64,000 bases of DNA from Pseudolysinimonas_A sp039912695 (GCF_039912695.1 NZ_JBDSPJ010000004.1:1-64000); one strand, 5' to 3'. Shown: positions 18,301 to 26,666, counted from the first letter of the stretch. The notes: generated by a model from the letters alone, not told the origin. Numbers and translations: made by a program.

Positions 18301-18882
18301 GGGATGCTCGGCGTCCGGCGGGAACACATCGAGAATGCCGCCGCGCACCGCGAACTCACCGCGACGGGTGACCAGATCGACCCGCGCGTACGCGAGCGAG
18401 GCGAGGCGAAGCGCCAGTGCGGCGAGTTCGTAGCCGCGACCTTTGCCGGTCAGAACGATCGACTCGATCTCGGCCAGTCCCGGAGCCATCGGCTGGAGGG
18501 CGGCCCTCACACTTGCCACAACGATCAAGTGACCTTTTCGGTCCCAGGCTTTGATCTGCCGAAGGGCGCGCAGGCGCGTGCCCACAGTCTCGGCGCTCGG
18601 GCTCAGGCGTTCGTGCGGCAGCGTCTCCCAGGCGGGAAACTCGAGCACTGTCGAATCTGGGGAGTAACAGCGGAAGGCCGCGGAGACCGCCTCGACGTCG
18701 CGACTCGTGGCGACAACCGCGAGCAGTGCCTGCGCGGACCCCCGGGTGCCTAGGAGGGAAACCAGGAGCGGAACCCTCAGGCCGTCGACGAGGCTAAAGT
18801 CAGCATCCCGGTCTGCCGCATTCAGGGCGTCGTGGAGCTCGGGGGCGCGCGTCAGCGCCAGAATCGTCGTCTCGAGACCCAC
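15346..18882 (-). CDS. mfd: Transcription-repair coupling factor Mfd
   Basis: Mfd removes RNA polymerase stalled at DNA damage and recruits UvrA. The 1178 residues match the family. In order: UvrB-homology N-terminal region (VPLLVSLLGTRGSAQALL...), the RNA polymerase-interacting domain (DYVVHETHGIGRFVELIQREV), the helicase core with Walker A GDVGYGKTEIAIRAAF and Walker B DEEQRFG, then SATPIPRTLEMA and GRVGRGRERAYAYF. The GTG start at 18882 has TAAGCT at 18895-18890 seven bases upstream, suggesting a leaderless message. The longer frame to 18999 would invade pth and is rejected. The C-terminus has a Pro/Val-rich tail after the conserved end. Confidence 0.95.
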   Translation of the reverse strand: MGLETTILALTRAPELHDALNAADRDADFSLVDGLRVPLLVSLLGTRGSAQALLAVVATSRDVEAVSAAFRCYSPDSTVLEFPAWETLPHERLSPSAETVGTRLRALRQIKAWDRKGHLIVVASVRAALQPMAPGLAEIESIVLTGKGRGYELAALALRLASLAYARVDLVTRRGEFAVRGGILDVFPPDAEHPVRAEFFGDELEQLRQFSVADQRSLPGDVETVELLPARELLLTDSVRQRAREMEREFPNLSGMLAKLAEGIPADGMESLAPALLGTLVPLTDAFPEDAAVAILAPERVATRAVNLAETNREFLEAAWSAATAGAQAPIDLGSGDFLTVNALRRAAGSRTWWTLSPFDSDADEVIRVQAFSIPAFAGQVDGAVDYVADLVRDGWDVTVTAAGTGMVERARDVLAQAGVEPRVEQASVEAGFALQGEKIAVLSEAEFYGRAAGVDSRQVKRLASKRRSVVDPLQLKAGDYVVHETHGIGRFVELIQREVASGERTARGPLGSTHAKVVREYLVIEYASSRRGHPADRLSVPTDQLDLLTRYVGGEAPALSKMGGSDWAAAKGKARKAVRDIAVELVKLYSARMASVGHAFPPDTPWQRELEEAFPFVETPDQLITIDEVKADMERPIPMDRLVSGDVGYGKTEIAIRAAFKAVQDGKQVAMLVPTTLLVRQHMETFAERFAGFPVHLRALSRFQTDKESKDTIEGLASGVVDVVIGTHRLLSDGIRFKDLGLVIIDEEQRFGVEHKDALKKLKTNVDILAMSATPIPRTLEMAVTGIREMSTLATPPEDRHPILTFVGPYNEKQVGAAIRRELLREGQVFFVHNRVSSINRVAAQIADLVPEARIAVAHGQLPESVLEQVIVDFWERRFDVLVSTTIIETGIDIANANTLIIDAADKYGLSQLHQIRGRVGRGRERAYAYFLYDDDKPLTETAQDRLETIAANTELGSGMQVALKDLEIRGAGNLLGGEQSGHIAGVGFDLYLRMIGEAVATFRGDVAEGQTELRLELPVDARIPEEYLESERLRLEAYQKLSTAAAPASPDDAIDSVAEELADRYGDLPEAVSNLIAISRLRRTAQKAGLSDVVAVGGNLRVAPADLPDSKQVRLQRMYPGSKIFVQAKALSIPLPTGTDTQLIAWVAGVLTALFPPPVVAPEVVAPVVAPEEPVN

Positions 18883-18919
18883 TCGTTCGAGCTTAGGCGG
18901 GTCCTCCGACCCTCGCCGC

Positions 18920-19513
18920 TCAGTCCTTCGGGGAGTGGTGACGCTGTTGCGCGGCGACCAGACCGTCGCGGATGACATCCTCAACCGCGTCGGCGGCATC
19001 CGACAGCAGGTTGGGCAGCACCTTCTTTTCCGCGGTCGAGAAGGCGGTCAACACGAAGTCGGCGGGATCCTGGCGGCCCGGAGGACGCCCGATCCCCACC
19101 CGTACGCGGACGAAGTCGGGCGTGCCGAGGGCAGCGATGATGTCTTTCACGCCGTTGTGGCCGCCCGGTCCGCCGCCGGTCTTCAGTCGCACCTCGTCGA
19201 ACGGAATGTCGAGTTCGTCGTGCACGACGATGATGCGGTCAGGCGAGGTCTTGTAGAACTTCACCAGCGCGGCGACGGGCCCGCCGGAGTTGTTCATGAA
19301 ACTCGACGGCGCCGCGAGAACGACGCGGGCTCCGCCGGGAGCGAGTCGCCCTTCGGCGACCGACGACCGGGTTTTGTGCACCTTGAAGCGTGCTCCAAGA
19401 CGTTCGGCGAGCGTGCCGATGACCATCTGCCCGACGTTGTGACGGTGGGCGGCGTAGCCAGGCCCGGGATTCCCGAGCCCGACCACGAGCCAGCCGTCAG
19501 CAACGTCGGCCAT
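18920..19513 (-). CDS. pth: Peptidyl-tRNA hydrolase
   Basis: Pth frees tRNA from peptidyl-tRNA that drops off the ribosome. The 197-residue protein has VVGLGNPGPGYAAHRHNVGQMVIGTLA with the catalytic histidine, PSSFMNNSGGPVAALVKFY with the substrate-binding Asn, and the C-terminal half with HDELDIPFDEVRLKTGGGPGGHNGVKDI carrying the catalytic-site Asp and Asn. It is 12 bases downstream of the L25 gene, the common rplY-pth-mfd arrangement. No clear ribosome-binding site precedes the ATG, so translation may depend on the upstream gene. Confidence 0.96.
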   Translation of the reverse strand: MADVADGWLVVGLGNPGPGYAAHRHNVGQMVIGTLAERLGARFKVHKTRSSVAEGRLAPGGARVVLAAPSSFMNNSGGPVAALVKFYKTSPDRIIVVHDELDIPFDEVRLKTGGGPGGHNGVKDIIAALGTPDFVRVRVGIGRPPGRQDPADFVLTAFSTAEKKVLPNLLSDAADAVEDVIRDGLVAAQQRHHSPKD

Positions 19514-19525
19514 GAAAGGAGAGAA

Positions 19526-20212
19526 CTACTCGGCGGCGGGAGCGTCGGCGTCGGCCGACTCGCCCTCAGCGGTCTCACCCTCAGCGGTCTCGCCCTCAGC
19601 GCCCTCCGCCTCGGCCTCTTCGCCGAGGTCAACTTGCGCCTCGCCCGTGATGCCGACGATAAGAACCTCGGGGTCGGTGATGAGGGTCGCGCCGGAGGGA
19701 AGCTTGACGTCTTTCGCGTAGATCATCGAGCCTTCGCGCAGGCCTTCGATGCTCACGACAACGTTTTCCGGGATGTGCGTGGCTTCGACCTCAAGCGAGA
19801 TCGTGTTGGCATCCTGGTTGACGCTCGTCTCGGGGGCCGACTCGCCTTCGAGGTGCACGGGGATGTCGACGGTGACCTTCTCGCCCTTGCGCACGACGAC
19901 CAGGTCGAGGTGCTCGATGATCTGACGAACCGGGTCCTTCTGCACGTCCTTGACGAGCGCGAGCTGGCTCTTGCCGGCAATGTCGAGTTCGAGAACCTGG
20001 TTGGCCTTGCGCAGGATGAGCCCCACCTCGTGACCGGGGAGCGCGACATGCTGCGGCTCGGTGCCGTGGCCATAAATGACGGCGGGAATCTTGCCGGCGG
20101 CGCGGAGGCGGCGGGCGTAGCCCTTGCCGAACTCGGTGCGCAGTTCGGCGTTGAGCTTGTTGTCGTCGTTGTGGTCGACGACCTTCTTGGCGGCCTTGCC
20201 GTATTCAGCCAT
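19526..20212 (-). CDS. rplY: 50S ribosomal protein L25 (Ctc/TL5 type)
   Basis: This is the long, stress-related form of L25 that binds 5S rRNA. The 228 residues contain the L25 domain (LNAELRTEFGKGYARRLRAAGKIPAVIYGHGTEP...) followed by the TL5/Ctc beta domain (VEATHIPENVVVSIEGLREGSMIYAKDVKLPSGATL). After residue 195 the tail is low-complexity: repeats of AEGET/AEGES with many Ala and Asp. The ATG follows a good AGGAG ribosome-binding site. Confidence 0.94.
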   Translation of the reverse strand: MAEYGKAAKKVVDHNDDNKLNAELRTEFGKGYARRLRAAGKIPAVIYGHGTEPQHVALPGHEVGLILRKANQVLELDIAGKSQLALVKDVQKDPVRQIIEHLDLVVVRKGEKVTVDIPVHLEGESAPETSVNQDANTISLEVEATHIPENVVVSIEGLREGSMIYAKDVKLPSGATLITDPEVLIVGITGEAQVDLGEEAEAEGAEGETAEGETAEGESADADAPAAE

Positions 20213-20282
20213 GGCTGTACTCCTTGGTATTCGGGGCGTCGCCCCGTCGTGGCTCTTGTGTCACAAGACTGGTTCAACTCAA

Positions 20283-20297
20283 GCGCTTCGCAAGCGC
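20283..20297 (-). promoter_or_regulatory. Hairpin in the leader between rplY and the upstream membrane gene
   Basis: GCGCTT-CGC-AAGCGC forms a perfect 6-bp stem with a 3-base loop. It lies 71 bases before the rplY ATG and 77 bases after the end of the membrane protein gene. It could end the upstream transcript or sit in the rplY leader. The rest of the 161-base gap shows no other clear element. Confidence 0.4.
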
Positions 20298-20373
20298 GAG
20301 GAAGACGGATGCCGCCCACCGCGTCGATCACGGCTTCCCAACGGAAGCCCTCGCCGAAGTTCAGTGGCCCATG

Positions 20374-21222
20374 CTACAGGGCGAGAGTGTGCCCGGGAAC
20401 CGCTGTTCGGGAGCGAACCGCTCCCCCGATGGCGACCCCGAGAAATGTGAAGCCCAGCAGCACCAGCTCGCCATAGGCGACCGGAAGTTGTGCCGTTACG
20501 GCGGCGGGGAGCATCCGATCCCCCAGGATCGCGACGGTTCCGGCGATCGCGACCACCAGACCACTCAGAATCGCGCCCCTCGAACTCCATCGAAGGCACA
20601 GGCCCGCCACCCCGGCGAGCGCCGTCGCACCCACCAACAGAACCGCAGAAACCAGGTCGTACTGGAACAGGGTCACGTACTGCTGGCCGAACCATCCGCC
20701 CGCAAAGACCACGAGGAGCACCGCCCCGATCAGCGCGGGGCCGCTCACGATCGCGGCGACGACCTGCGACCGCTTGGTGGCAGAACGCGACGAGAGCCGC
20801 GACCTCACCCCGAGCGCCGCGGCCGCGAGGAAGGTGCCCAGCACGAGTGCCGTACCGCTGAAGTAGAAGATCGCCGAGGGTGCGCCGAAGTCCGAGCTCA
20901 CCCCGCCGAGCATCTCCGAGATCTCAAGCACCGGATTGAGGGTGCCCGAGAACATCCCGAAAGTCGGTGCGAGCAGCACCGCTAACGCCCCCAGCAGCGC
21001 ATGCACGGCACCGACCGTGAAGATCCCGAGCCAGTGGAGGGCGACCGTTGCGCCGGCAGCCGCCAGCAGCAGACCGCCGATTCCGACGAGGCCGGAGCCA
21101 ACGAAATCGGCAACGAGGCCCGTGGTCGCGCGCTGGTGGATCCCGATTCCGATCCAGGCCGCGACCAAACCGACGACGGTCGCCCCGGAGGCGGCCAGCA
21201 GGCTCAGCAGGGGGCGAAACAC
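20374..21222 (-). CDS. Hypothetical multi-pass membrane protein
   Basis: The 282-residue protein is mostly hydrophobic, with about eight predicted transmembrane helices and short charged loops (RSRLSSRSATKRSQ; RWSSRG). I do not recognise a family. The GTG start at 21222 is supported by TAGGCT at 21234-21229, six bases upstream, typical of a leaderless gene here. It lies 32 bases downstream of gntK but appears to have its own promoter. Confidence 0.7.
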   Translation of the reverse strand: MFRPLLSLLAASGATVVGLVAAWIGIGIHQRATTGLVADFVGSGLVGIGGLLLAAAGATVALHWLGIFTVGAVHALLGALAVLLAPTFGMFSGTLNPVLEISEMLGGVSSDFGAPSAIFYFSGTALVLGTFLAAAALGVRSRLSSRSATKRSQVVAAIVSGPALIGAVLLVVFAGGWFGQQYVTLFQYDLVSAVLLVGATALAGVAGLCLRWSSRGAILSGLVVAIAGTVAILGDRMLPAAVTAQLPVAYGELVLLGFTFLGVAIGGAVRSRTAVPGHTLAL

Positions 21223-21254
21223 GGCGTCAGCCTAGCGAGCCAGTACGCGAGCGG

Positions 21255-21761
21255 TCACGGCTGATCCGGGGCGTTCGTGACCTGCGCGACGATCGACGCG
21301 ACCAACTCTGCAAGCGGCAGCGCGACATCCACCTCGATCGGATGCTCGTCGGCCCCCGGCACCTCGAGAGTGGCGAGTTGCGAGTCGAGCAGCGACGCCG
21401 GCATGTAGGCGTGGTGGCGGGCGGCGATCCGCGACGCCAACAGTTCGCGTGACCCGTGGAGGGAGACGAGCAGCAGGTCGGGGGCGGCCCGACGCAGACG
21501 GTCGCGGTAGGCCCGCTTGAGTGCCGAGCAGGCGACGACGCACGGGTCATCGGCGAGCACATCGGCGATCCGGTCGAGCCACGGCGCTCGGTCGGCGTCG
21601 GTCAACGGGATGCCGTGCGCCATCTTGGCGCGATTGGCCTCGGGATGTAGGTCGTCGCCTTCCACGAACGGAAGACCCAGCGCTTCGGCGAGCGCAGCCC
21701 CCACCGTGGACTTGCCCGAGCCCGAGACGCCCATCACAACGACGGAGTGAGGGAACGACAT
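21255..21761 (-). CDS. gntK: Gluconokinase
   Basis: The enzyme phosphorylates gluconate to 6-phosphogluconate, which feeds the pentose phosphate pathway. The 168-residue protein has the P-loop GVSGSGKST at residues 10-18, then VEGDDLHPEANRAKMAHGIPLTDADRAPWLDRI, the gluconokinase signature, and CSALKRAYRDRLR. It is divergent from 6-phosphogluconate dehydrogenase with only 22 bases between the start codons. The pair makes functional sense: one makes the substrate of the other. Confidence 0.95.
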   Translation of the reverse strand: MSFPHSVVVMGVSGSGKSTVGAALAEALGLPFVEGDDLHPEANRAKMAHGIPLTDADRAPWLDRIADVLADDPCVVACSALKRAYRDRLRRAAPDLLLVSLHGSRELLASRIAARHHAYMPASLLDSQLATLEVPGADEHPIEVDVALPLAELVASIVAQVTNAPDQP

Positions 21762-21767
21762 CGGCCC

Positions 21768-21777
21768 ACGCTAGCCT
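21768..21777. promoter_or_regulatory. Overlapping divergent -10 boxes for gntK and gnd
   Basis: The ten bases ACGCTAGCCT contain two -10 boxes: TAGCGT on the minus strand (21773-21768), six bases before the gntK ATG, and TAGCCT on the plus strand (21772-21777), six bases before the gnd GTG. The boxes share two bases. RNA polymerase cannot occupy both at once, so expression of the two genes should compete. Confidence 0.6.
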
Positions 21778-21783
21778 GAATCC

Positions 21784-23238
21784 GTGGCCTCATCCTCTTC
21801 AGCAACCGCCAATATCGGAGTCGTCGGACTCGCCGTCATGGGTTCGAATCTCGCCCGCAACCTCGCCAGTCGCGCGGGGAATGTGGTGGCGATCTACAAC
21901 CGCTCGTACGAGAAGACCCAGACCCTGATGGATGACCATCCCGAGGCTGGGTTCGTGCCCTCCCCCGACTACGCCGCATTCGCCGCGTCGCTGTCGAAGC
22001 CGCGCGCCGCGCTCATCATGGTGCAGGCCGGTGCAGGCACCGACGCTGTGATCGACGAACTGGTCAAGGTTTTCGAGCCGGGCGACATCATCGTCGACGG
22101 CGGCAACGCTCTGTTCACCGACACCATCCGCCGCGAGAAGGCCGTTCGGGCGACCGGGATCAACTTCGTCGGGGCCGGCATTTCCGGCGGCGAGGAAGGC
22201 GCACTGCTCGGTCCGTCGATCATGCCCGGCGGATCCGACGAGTCGTGGGTCACACTCGGCCCGATCCTGAAGTCCATCGCTGCCATCGCCGAGGGCGAGC
22301 CCTGCGTCACCCACGTCGGCCACGACGGCGCCGGGCATTTCGTGAAGATGGTGCACAACGGCATCGAGTACGCCGACATGCAGCTCATCGCCGAGGCCTA
22401 CGACCTCATCCGTCGCGGCACCGGCAAGTCGCCCGCCGAAATCGCGGAGATCTTCGCGGAGTGGAACAAGGGCGAACTCGAGTCGTACCTGATCGAGATC
22501 ACCGCCGAGGTTCTGCGCCAGGTTGATGCGTCGACCGGCACACCACTGGTGGATGTCATCCTCGACCAGGCGGGCGCGAAGGGCACCGGTGCCTGGACGG
22601 TGCAAACCGCTCTCGACCTCGGGGTTCCGGTGTCGGGAATCGCGGAAGCCGTGTTCGCCCGGTCGCTGTCGTCGAAGCCGCTGCAGCGCGCGGCCGCGGG
22701 AAACCTCCCAGGACCGTCGGTGCCGATGGTCCCGGATGCCGACGCGTTCGTCGAAGACGTGCGCCAGGCGCTCTACGCCTCGAAGATCGTCGCCTACTCG
22801 CAAGGTTTCGACGAGATTGTCGCCGGCGCCCAGCAATTCGGCTGGGACATCAAGAAGGGTGACATCGCGAAGATCTGGCGTGGCGGTTGCATCATCCGCG
22901 CCCGGTTCCTCAACCGGATCACCGAGGCGTACGCCGACGATCCGGGTCTGGTCGCACTCATCACCGCACCGTTCTTTCGGGGAGTCGTCACCCAAACCCA
23001 GGATGCCTGGCGTCGCGTCGTCGCGGGCGCAGCGCTCGCCGGCATCCCCGCCCCGTCGTTCTCGTCGTCGCTGTCGTACTACGACGGCCTGCGCGCGGAG
23101 CGACTTCCCGCCGCACTCATCCAAGGCCAGCGCGACTTCTTCGGCGCCCACACCTACAAGCGCGTCGATAAAGAAGGCACCTTCCACACGCTGTGGAGTG
23201 GCGACCGTTCTGAAATCGAATCGTCCGACAGCCACTGA
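21784..23238 (+). CDS. gnd: 6-phosphogluconate dehydrogenase, decarboxylating
   Basis: The enzyme oxidises 6-phosphogluconate to ribulose 5-phosphate and CO2, forming NADPH. The 484-residue protein has the NADP-binding GVVGLAVMGSNLARNLA, the signature GISGGEEGALLGPSIMPGG and the catalytic lysine region GHFVKMVHNGIEYADMQLI, and ends with DFFGAHTYKRVDKEGTFHT. All are intact. The GTG start at 21784 is fixed by the -10 box six bases upstream. It lies opposite gntK, its natural metabolic partner. Confidence 0.96.
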   Translation: MASSSSATANIGVVGLAVMGSNLARNLASRAGNVVAIYNRSYEKTQTLMDDHPEAGFVPSPDYAAFAASLSKPRAALIMVQAGAGTDAVIDELVKVFEPGDIIVDGGNALFTDTIRREKAVRATGINFVGAGISGGEEGALLGPSIMPGGSDESWVTLGPILKSIAAIAEGEPCVTHVGHDGAGHFVKMVHNGIEYADMQLIAEAYDLIRRGTGKSPAEIAEIFAEWNKGELESYLIEITAEVLRQVDASTGTPLVDVILDQAGAKGTGAWTVQTALDLGVPVSGIAEAVFARSLSSKPLQRAAAGNLPGPSVPMVPDADAFVEDVRQALYASKIVAYSQGFDEIVAGAQQFGWDIKKGDIAKIWRGGCIIRARFLNRITEAYADDPGLVALITAPFFRGVVTQTQDAWRRVVAGAALAGIPAPSFSSSLSYYDGLRAERLPAALIQGQRDFFGAHTYKRVDKEGTFHTLWSGDRSEIESSDSH

Positions 23239-23319
23239 GCGGGTCCCGGATCGGATCCTCGAGTCGATCGGGGTAGGGGTCCCCGCTCCTTCGGCTCAAG
23301 GTTCCGATCCGGGATCCGC
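23239..23319 (+). terminator. Long inverted repeat after gnd
   Basis: The arms 23239-23258 and 23300-23319 match at 18 of 20 positions as an inverted repeat, with 41 bases between them. It starts immediately after the gnd stop codon and lies before the stop of the convergent lipoprotein gene, so it can end transcription from both sides. No T-run follows; a role as terminator is inferred. Confidence 0.55.
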
Positions 23320-23330
23320 GACCTGAGGTG

Positions 23331-23903
23331 CTAGCCCTGACGGTGCCAGGTCGTCAGGATCGGGCTGTCCTCGGGCTTCATCGTCATCGTGTCGCCGGAA
23401 CAGGTCACGGCCGTCGGCACGTTGTGAGCCGAGCTCTGCGGGAGGTTTGATGTGCTGGTTGAACTGTGGCCGTCGATAACCGTCGTGCTGGAGATCTGGT
23501 AGTTCGCGGTGTCGAAATTCGCATACGCCATGACATCGTCGGGACCGATTGTCCAGTCGGCCGTCAGACGACCCGAGTGATTCTGCACGATCTGGACGGT
23601 CGGACCGGAGCTCGGTGCAACGTCGAACGTGAACTCGAGGTTGTCGTCGTAGGAGAGGTGGGTGGCCGCGATCGTCGCCTTCTCCGTCCCCGTTCCGGTC
23701 GCGGAGGCGGTACCCAAGGAACTCAGGGCGTCGACCATCTGATTCGCGATGTCTTGTGGGTCAGATGCCCAGTCGCCGACCATGCAGGACGCGGTATCGA
23801 CGGCTGCCGCTGTCGAGCCGCCGACTCCGCCTCCGCCGCACCCGGCCAGCAGCAGGATCGCTCCCGGGACGACGATGAAGGTGAAGGGCATCCTGGCGGT
23901 CAT
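23331..23903 (-). CDS. Hypothetical lipoprotein
   Basis: The 190-residue protein starts with a lipoprotein signal peptide (MTARMPFTFIVVPGAILLLAGCGGGG) whose lipobox LLAGC fixes the mature cysteine. A glycine-rich spacer and about 160 residues follow, with two later cysteines (ASCMVGDWAS and AVTCSGDTM) and a beta-rich pattern. The family is not recognised. A GAGGAG ribosome-binding site precedes the ATG. It is convergent with gnd, with an inverted repeat between. Confidence 0.75.
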   Translation of the reverse strand: MTARMPFTFIVVPGAILLLAGCGGGGVGGSTAAAVDTASCMVGDWASDPQDIANQMVDALSSLGTASATGTGTEKATIAATHLSYDDNLEFTFDVAPSSGPTVQIVQNHSGRLTADWTIGPDDVMAYANFDTANYQISSTTVIDGHSSTSTSNLPQSSAHNVPTAVTCSGDTMTMKPEDSPILTTWHRQG

Positions 23904-23980
23904 GCGGGCTCCTCGGTCAGTTCGGATTTTGCGAACTCGTTAACACGACGCGCGAGGGGTCCCGACGGGTTGACCGATCG

Positions 23981-25198
23981 TCAGAACAGTCCGATGAGGA
24001 TGCCGCCCGCGGCCCCGACCAGAACGACGATCCACGGCGGGACGCGCCAGGCAACGAGCAGTGTGAAGCAGATCACCGCGAGCAGAAACTGGGGTGCCCC
24101 GGTCACGGCGCTCGTGAACACCGGGTCGTAGAGCGCGGCCGCGAGGATGCCGACCACGGCCGCGTTCGCGCCCCGCATCCCGGCCTGGGCCAGCGGGCGG
24201 GTGCGCAGCGAGTTCCAGAACGGGAGCACCCCGATCAGGATGAGGAAGCCGGGCAAGAAGATTGCGACCAGTGCAATTGAGGCACCCAGGATGCCGTTAG
24301 GCCCCGGTTCGAGAATCGCGCCGAGGTAAGCCGAGAAGCTGAACAGCGGGCCGGGCACCGCCTGCGCCGCGCCGTAGCCCGCGAGAAAGTCGCCCCGGCT
24401 GACCCACCCCGGATCGACGACCTGAGTCTCCAGCAGGGGAAGCACGACATGACCGCCGCCGAAGACGAGTGCCCCCGACCGGTAGAACGCATCGAAGACA
24501 GCGACCGCCGGCGCTCGAACCGTGGCCGCGAGGATCGGCAGGCCGACCAGCAACAGCCCGAAGAGGCTCAACGCCACCACGCCTGCCGTCTTCGAAACGG
24601 GGAACCGCACCGAACTCACGGCGTCGGGAATCACGGCGCGACAGAAAATCACCCCCGCGATCGCTCCGAGCACGATCGCCCCGACCTGTCCGAACACGCC
24701 GCCCACCAATACGACGAGTGCGACGGCAACGACGGCGATCGCGGCGCGCTGGCGATCCGGGATGAGGGTGCGCGCCATCCCGAGAACGGCCTGTGCAACG
24801 ACGGCGACCGCCACGACCTTGAGACCGGCGAGAACCCCGGCGCCGATCGGCCCGGCGACCCAGGCTGCACCGAAGGCGAACGCGACCAGCAAAATCGCCG
24901 ACGGCAGAGTGAATGCGAGGAAAGCCAGGATCGCGCCGAGCGGCCCAGCGCGCAGCAGCCCCATAGCGAACCCGACCTGACTGGAGGCCGGCCCCGGGAG
25001 GAACTGACTCAACGCGACAAGGTCGCCGTAGCCCTTCTCGTCGATCCACCTGCGCTTCTCGACCAGTTCGGCGCGGAAGTACCCGAGGTGAGCGATTGGA
25101 CCGCCGAACGAGGTGAACCCGAGCTTCAGAAAGGTCGCCGCAACCTCGCCCGCAGTGCCTCGCGGCGCAGCGGGGAGTTCGGTCGACATCTCGGTCAC
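23981..25198 (-). CDS. chrA: Chromate transporter, CHR family
   Basis: The 405-residue protein is a long-chain CHR-type transporter built of two homologous halves, predicted to export chromate. The family signature FTSFGGPIAHLGYFRAELVEKRRWIDEKGYGDLVALSQFLPGPASSQVGFAMG is clear in the first half, and the second half repeats as GALVFGGGHVVLPLLE with the matching GYGAAQAVPGPLFSFSAYLG. The GTG at 25198 is supported by TACGAT (25210-25205) six bases upstream. The real substrate could be another oxyanion. Confidence 0.88.
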   Translation of the reverse strand: MTEMSTELPAAPRGTAGEVAATFLKLGFTSFGGPIAHLGYFRAELVEKRRWIDEKGYGDLVALSQFLPGPASSQVGFAMGLLRAGPLGAILAFLAFTLPSAILLVAFAFGAAWVAGPIGAGVLAGLKVVAVAVVAQAVLGMARTLIPDRQRAAIAVVAVALVVLVGGVFGQVGAIVLGAIAGVIFCRAVIPDAVSSVRFPVSKTAGVVALSLFGLLLVGLPILAATVRAPAVAVFDAFYRSGALVFGGGHVVLPLLETQVVDPGWVSRGDFLAGYGAAQAVPGPLFSFSAYLGAILEPGPNGILGASIALVAIFLPGFLILIGVLPFWNSLRTRPLAQAGMRGANAAVVGILAAALYDPVFTSAVTGAPQFLLAVICFTLLVAWRVPPWIVVLVGAAGGILIGLF

Positions 25199-25233
25199 GC
25201 GGGCATCGTACCGAGGCGACGTGAACGCGGTGC

Positions 25234-26280
25234 TTAGCGACCGCCCGCCACCAGAGGCAGTACCAGGAACAGGGCGACGAAAGCGAACGGTGCGATAAAC
25301 GCGGCGATCACCGCCCAGGAGCGGCCTCCGCGCAACGTCGATCCGGCGGCAGCGACGACGTCGAGCGAACGGTTGCCGACGCGAGCGTCGCTGTAGTGCT
25401 CGGCTTGCTCGCGGAAGTCTCGCGCGACCTCGACGAGGTGGAAGGCGCGCTCGTAGTCGCTCGCGTCGGAGAGGGCGAACGGCCGGCTGAGGGTGAACAG
25501 CAGCCAGTCACCGTCGGTCTCGGCAGTCCACCCGGCGCCCCCGTCGATCATTGCGGCCATGACGTCAGGAGTCATGATTTGGAGGGCGTCGCGCTCGTAC
25601 CCGGTCGGACAATAGAGCGTGAAATGGCGATCCCATTCGCCCTCGAGCGACAGCACCTGGGTTGTGTCCGCGACCCTAATCGAGCCCCCCGGCGCACGGG
25701 ACTGAAGCAGGATCGCAGGCAAGGTGCGCGGCAGGCGCACCGCCACGTAGCCGATCACATAATCGGCGATGCCCCGATTTCCTCCGCCGTAGTCAGCGCG
25801 CCAATGGAAGTCACCGAGCTCAAACGCGGCCGGAACCGTGGGATCGAAATCTGCAGGGCGAAGCCGACACCGCACGCGCCGATCAAGGATCTTCATACTG
25901 GGGGTCGGTTCGATGATGGAGACCGGAATGTCGGTCGATTCTGCTTCGAGGCGAAGCCCGTTCGCGGCGGCGAACGCTGGCAGGCGGGGAGGCATCACAA
26001 CGCTGCTGACCCCGTACCGGCGGCGGCGGTAGAGCGCCCGAATGATCGCGCCGGCGATGAGCGCAATCGCCATCAGACCGAGAATCAGGTAAATGGTCGC
26101 CGTCACCGGGCGGCCCGCCTTGGACCACGAGACCGCCTCCCACATCCCGATCCCTAGCGCGAAAGCCCCCAGCACACCGATCAGAACGTTCGCAACGTAG
26201 CTGGCGAATGACCCTGGGGGCATCCGCAAAAAGGTGCGCTCATCGGGGCGAGGCGGGGCGGTCAGCGCGCTGAAGTCCAT
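25234..26280 (-). CDS. Hypothetical membrane protein
   Basis: The 348-residue protein has two hydrophobic helices near the N-terminus (about 26-52 and 60-87), a large soluble middle domain of about 200 residues, and one helix at the C-terminus (AVIAAFIAPFAFVALFLVLPLV). The middle domain has no motif I recognise. Upstream lies the divergent small membrane protein at 26325. No function is assigned. Confidence 0.65.
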   Translation of the reverse strand: MDFSALTAPPRPDERTFLRMPPGSFASYVANVLIGVLGAFALGIGMWEAVSWSKAGRPVTATIYLILGLMAIALIAGAIIRALYRRRRYGVSSVVMPPRLPAFAAANGLRLEAESTDIPVSIIEPTPSMKILDRRVRCRLRPADFDPTVPAAFELGDFHWRADYGGGNRGIADYVIGYVAVRLPRTLPAILLQSRAPGGSIRVADTTQVLSLEGEWDRHFTLYCPTGYERDALQIMTPDVMAAMIDGGAGWTAETDGDWLLFTLSRPFALSDASDYERAFHLVEVARDFREQAEHYSDARVGNRSLDVVAAAGSTLRGGRSWAVIAAFIAPFAFVALFLVLPLVAGGR

Positions 26281-26324
26281 TCCCCCATCTTCGCGTGAAT
26301 GCCATTGGGGTGGTTCGATAGGTC

Positions 26325-26666
26325 GTGATGACCGACGACACTGACCACGACCATCCCGAGCTGCGTGACTACGTTCCCAGCGAGGGGAAGCCGTTGCGCC
26401 ATCCCATGACCCTCCGAGTGATGCGGATCGTCATCGTGCTCGGGGTATTCGGGCTCATCGCACCGACCGTTTACACGACGATCGGGTTGCAGGTGCACAC
26501 CGCCAATTCGGTCTGTTCACGCATCGTGACGGGCTCAAATGTCGGCGCCGTTCCGGTCGCACGATTCGAACTGATGGGGGCCGTCGGGCCGTCGTGGTAC
26601 TGCTACGCGCGTACCTTCGACGGCCACGAAGTGCTCGTGCGCTCCCTGGGACTGATCCCCGGCTGA
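26325..26666 (+). CDS. Hypothetical membrane-anchored protein
   Basis: The 113-residue protein has an acidic, His/Asp-rich N-terminus, one transmembrane helix (IVIVLGVFGLIAPTVYTTIGL) at about 42-64, and a short outer domain with a cysteine pair (SVCSRIVTGS... and WYCYARTF). The start is uncertain between GTG 26325 and ATG 26328, as there is no clear ribosome-binding site. No family is recognised. Confidence 0.6.
   Translation: MMTDDTDHDHPELRDYVPSEGKPLRHPMTLRVMRIVIVLGVFGLIAPTVYTTIGLQVHTANSVCSRIVTGSNVGAVPVARFELMGAVGPSWYCYARTFDGHEVLVRSLGLIPG

Noticed and set aside
18883..18999. 39-residue N-terminal extension of Mfd
   Set aside because: It overlaps pth and lacks homology, while GTG 18882 has a -10 box in the right place.
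19526..19625. Repeat at the L25 C-terminus as a CRISPR-like or mobile repeat
   Set aside because: It is a coding low-complexity tail (AEGET units) common in long L25 proteins.
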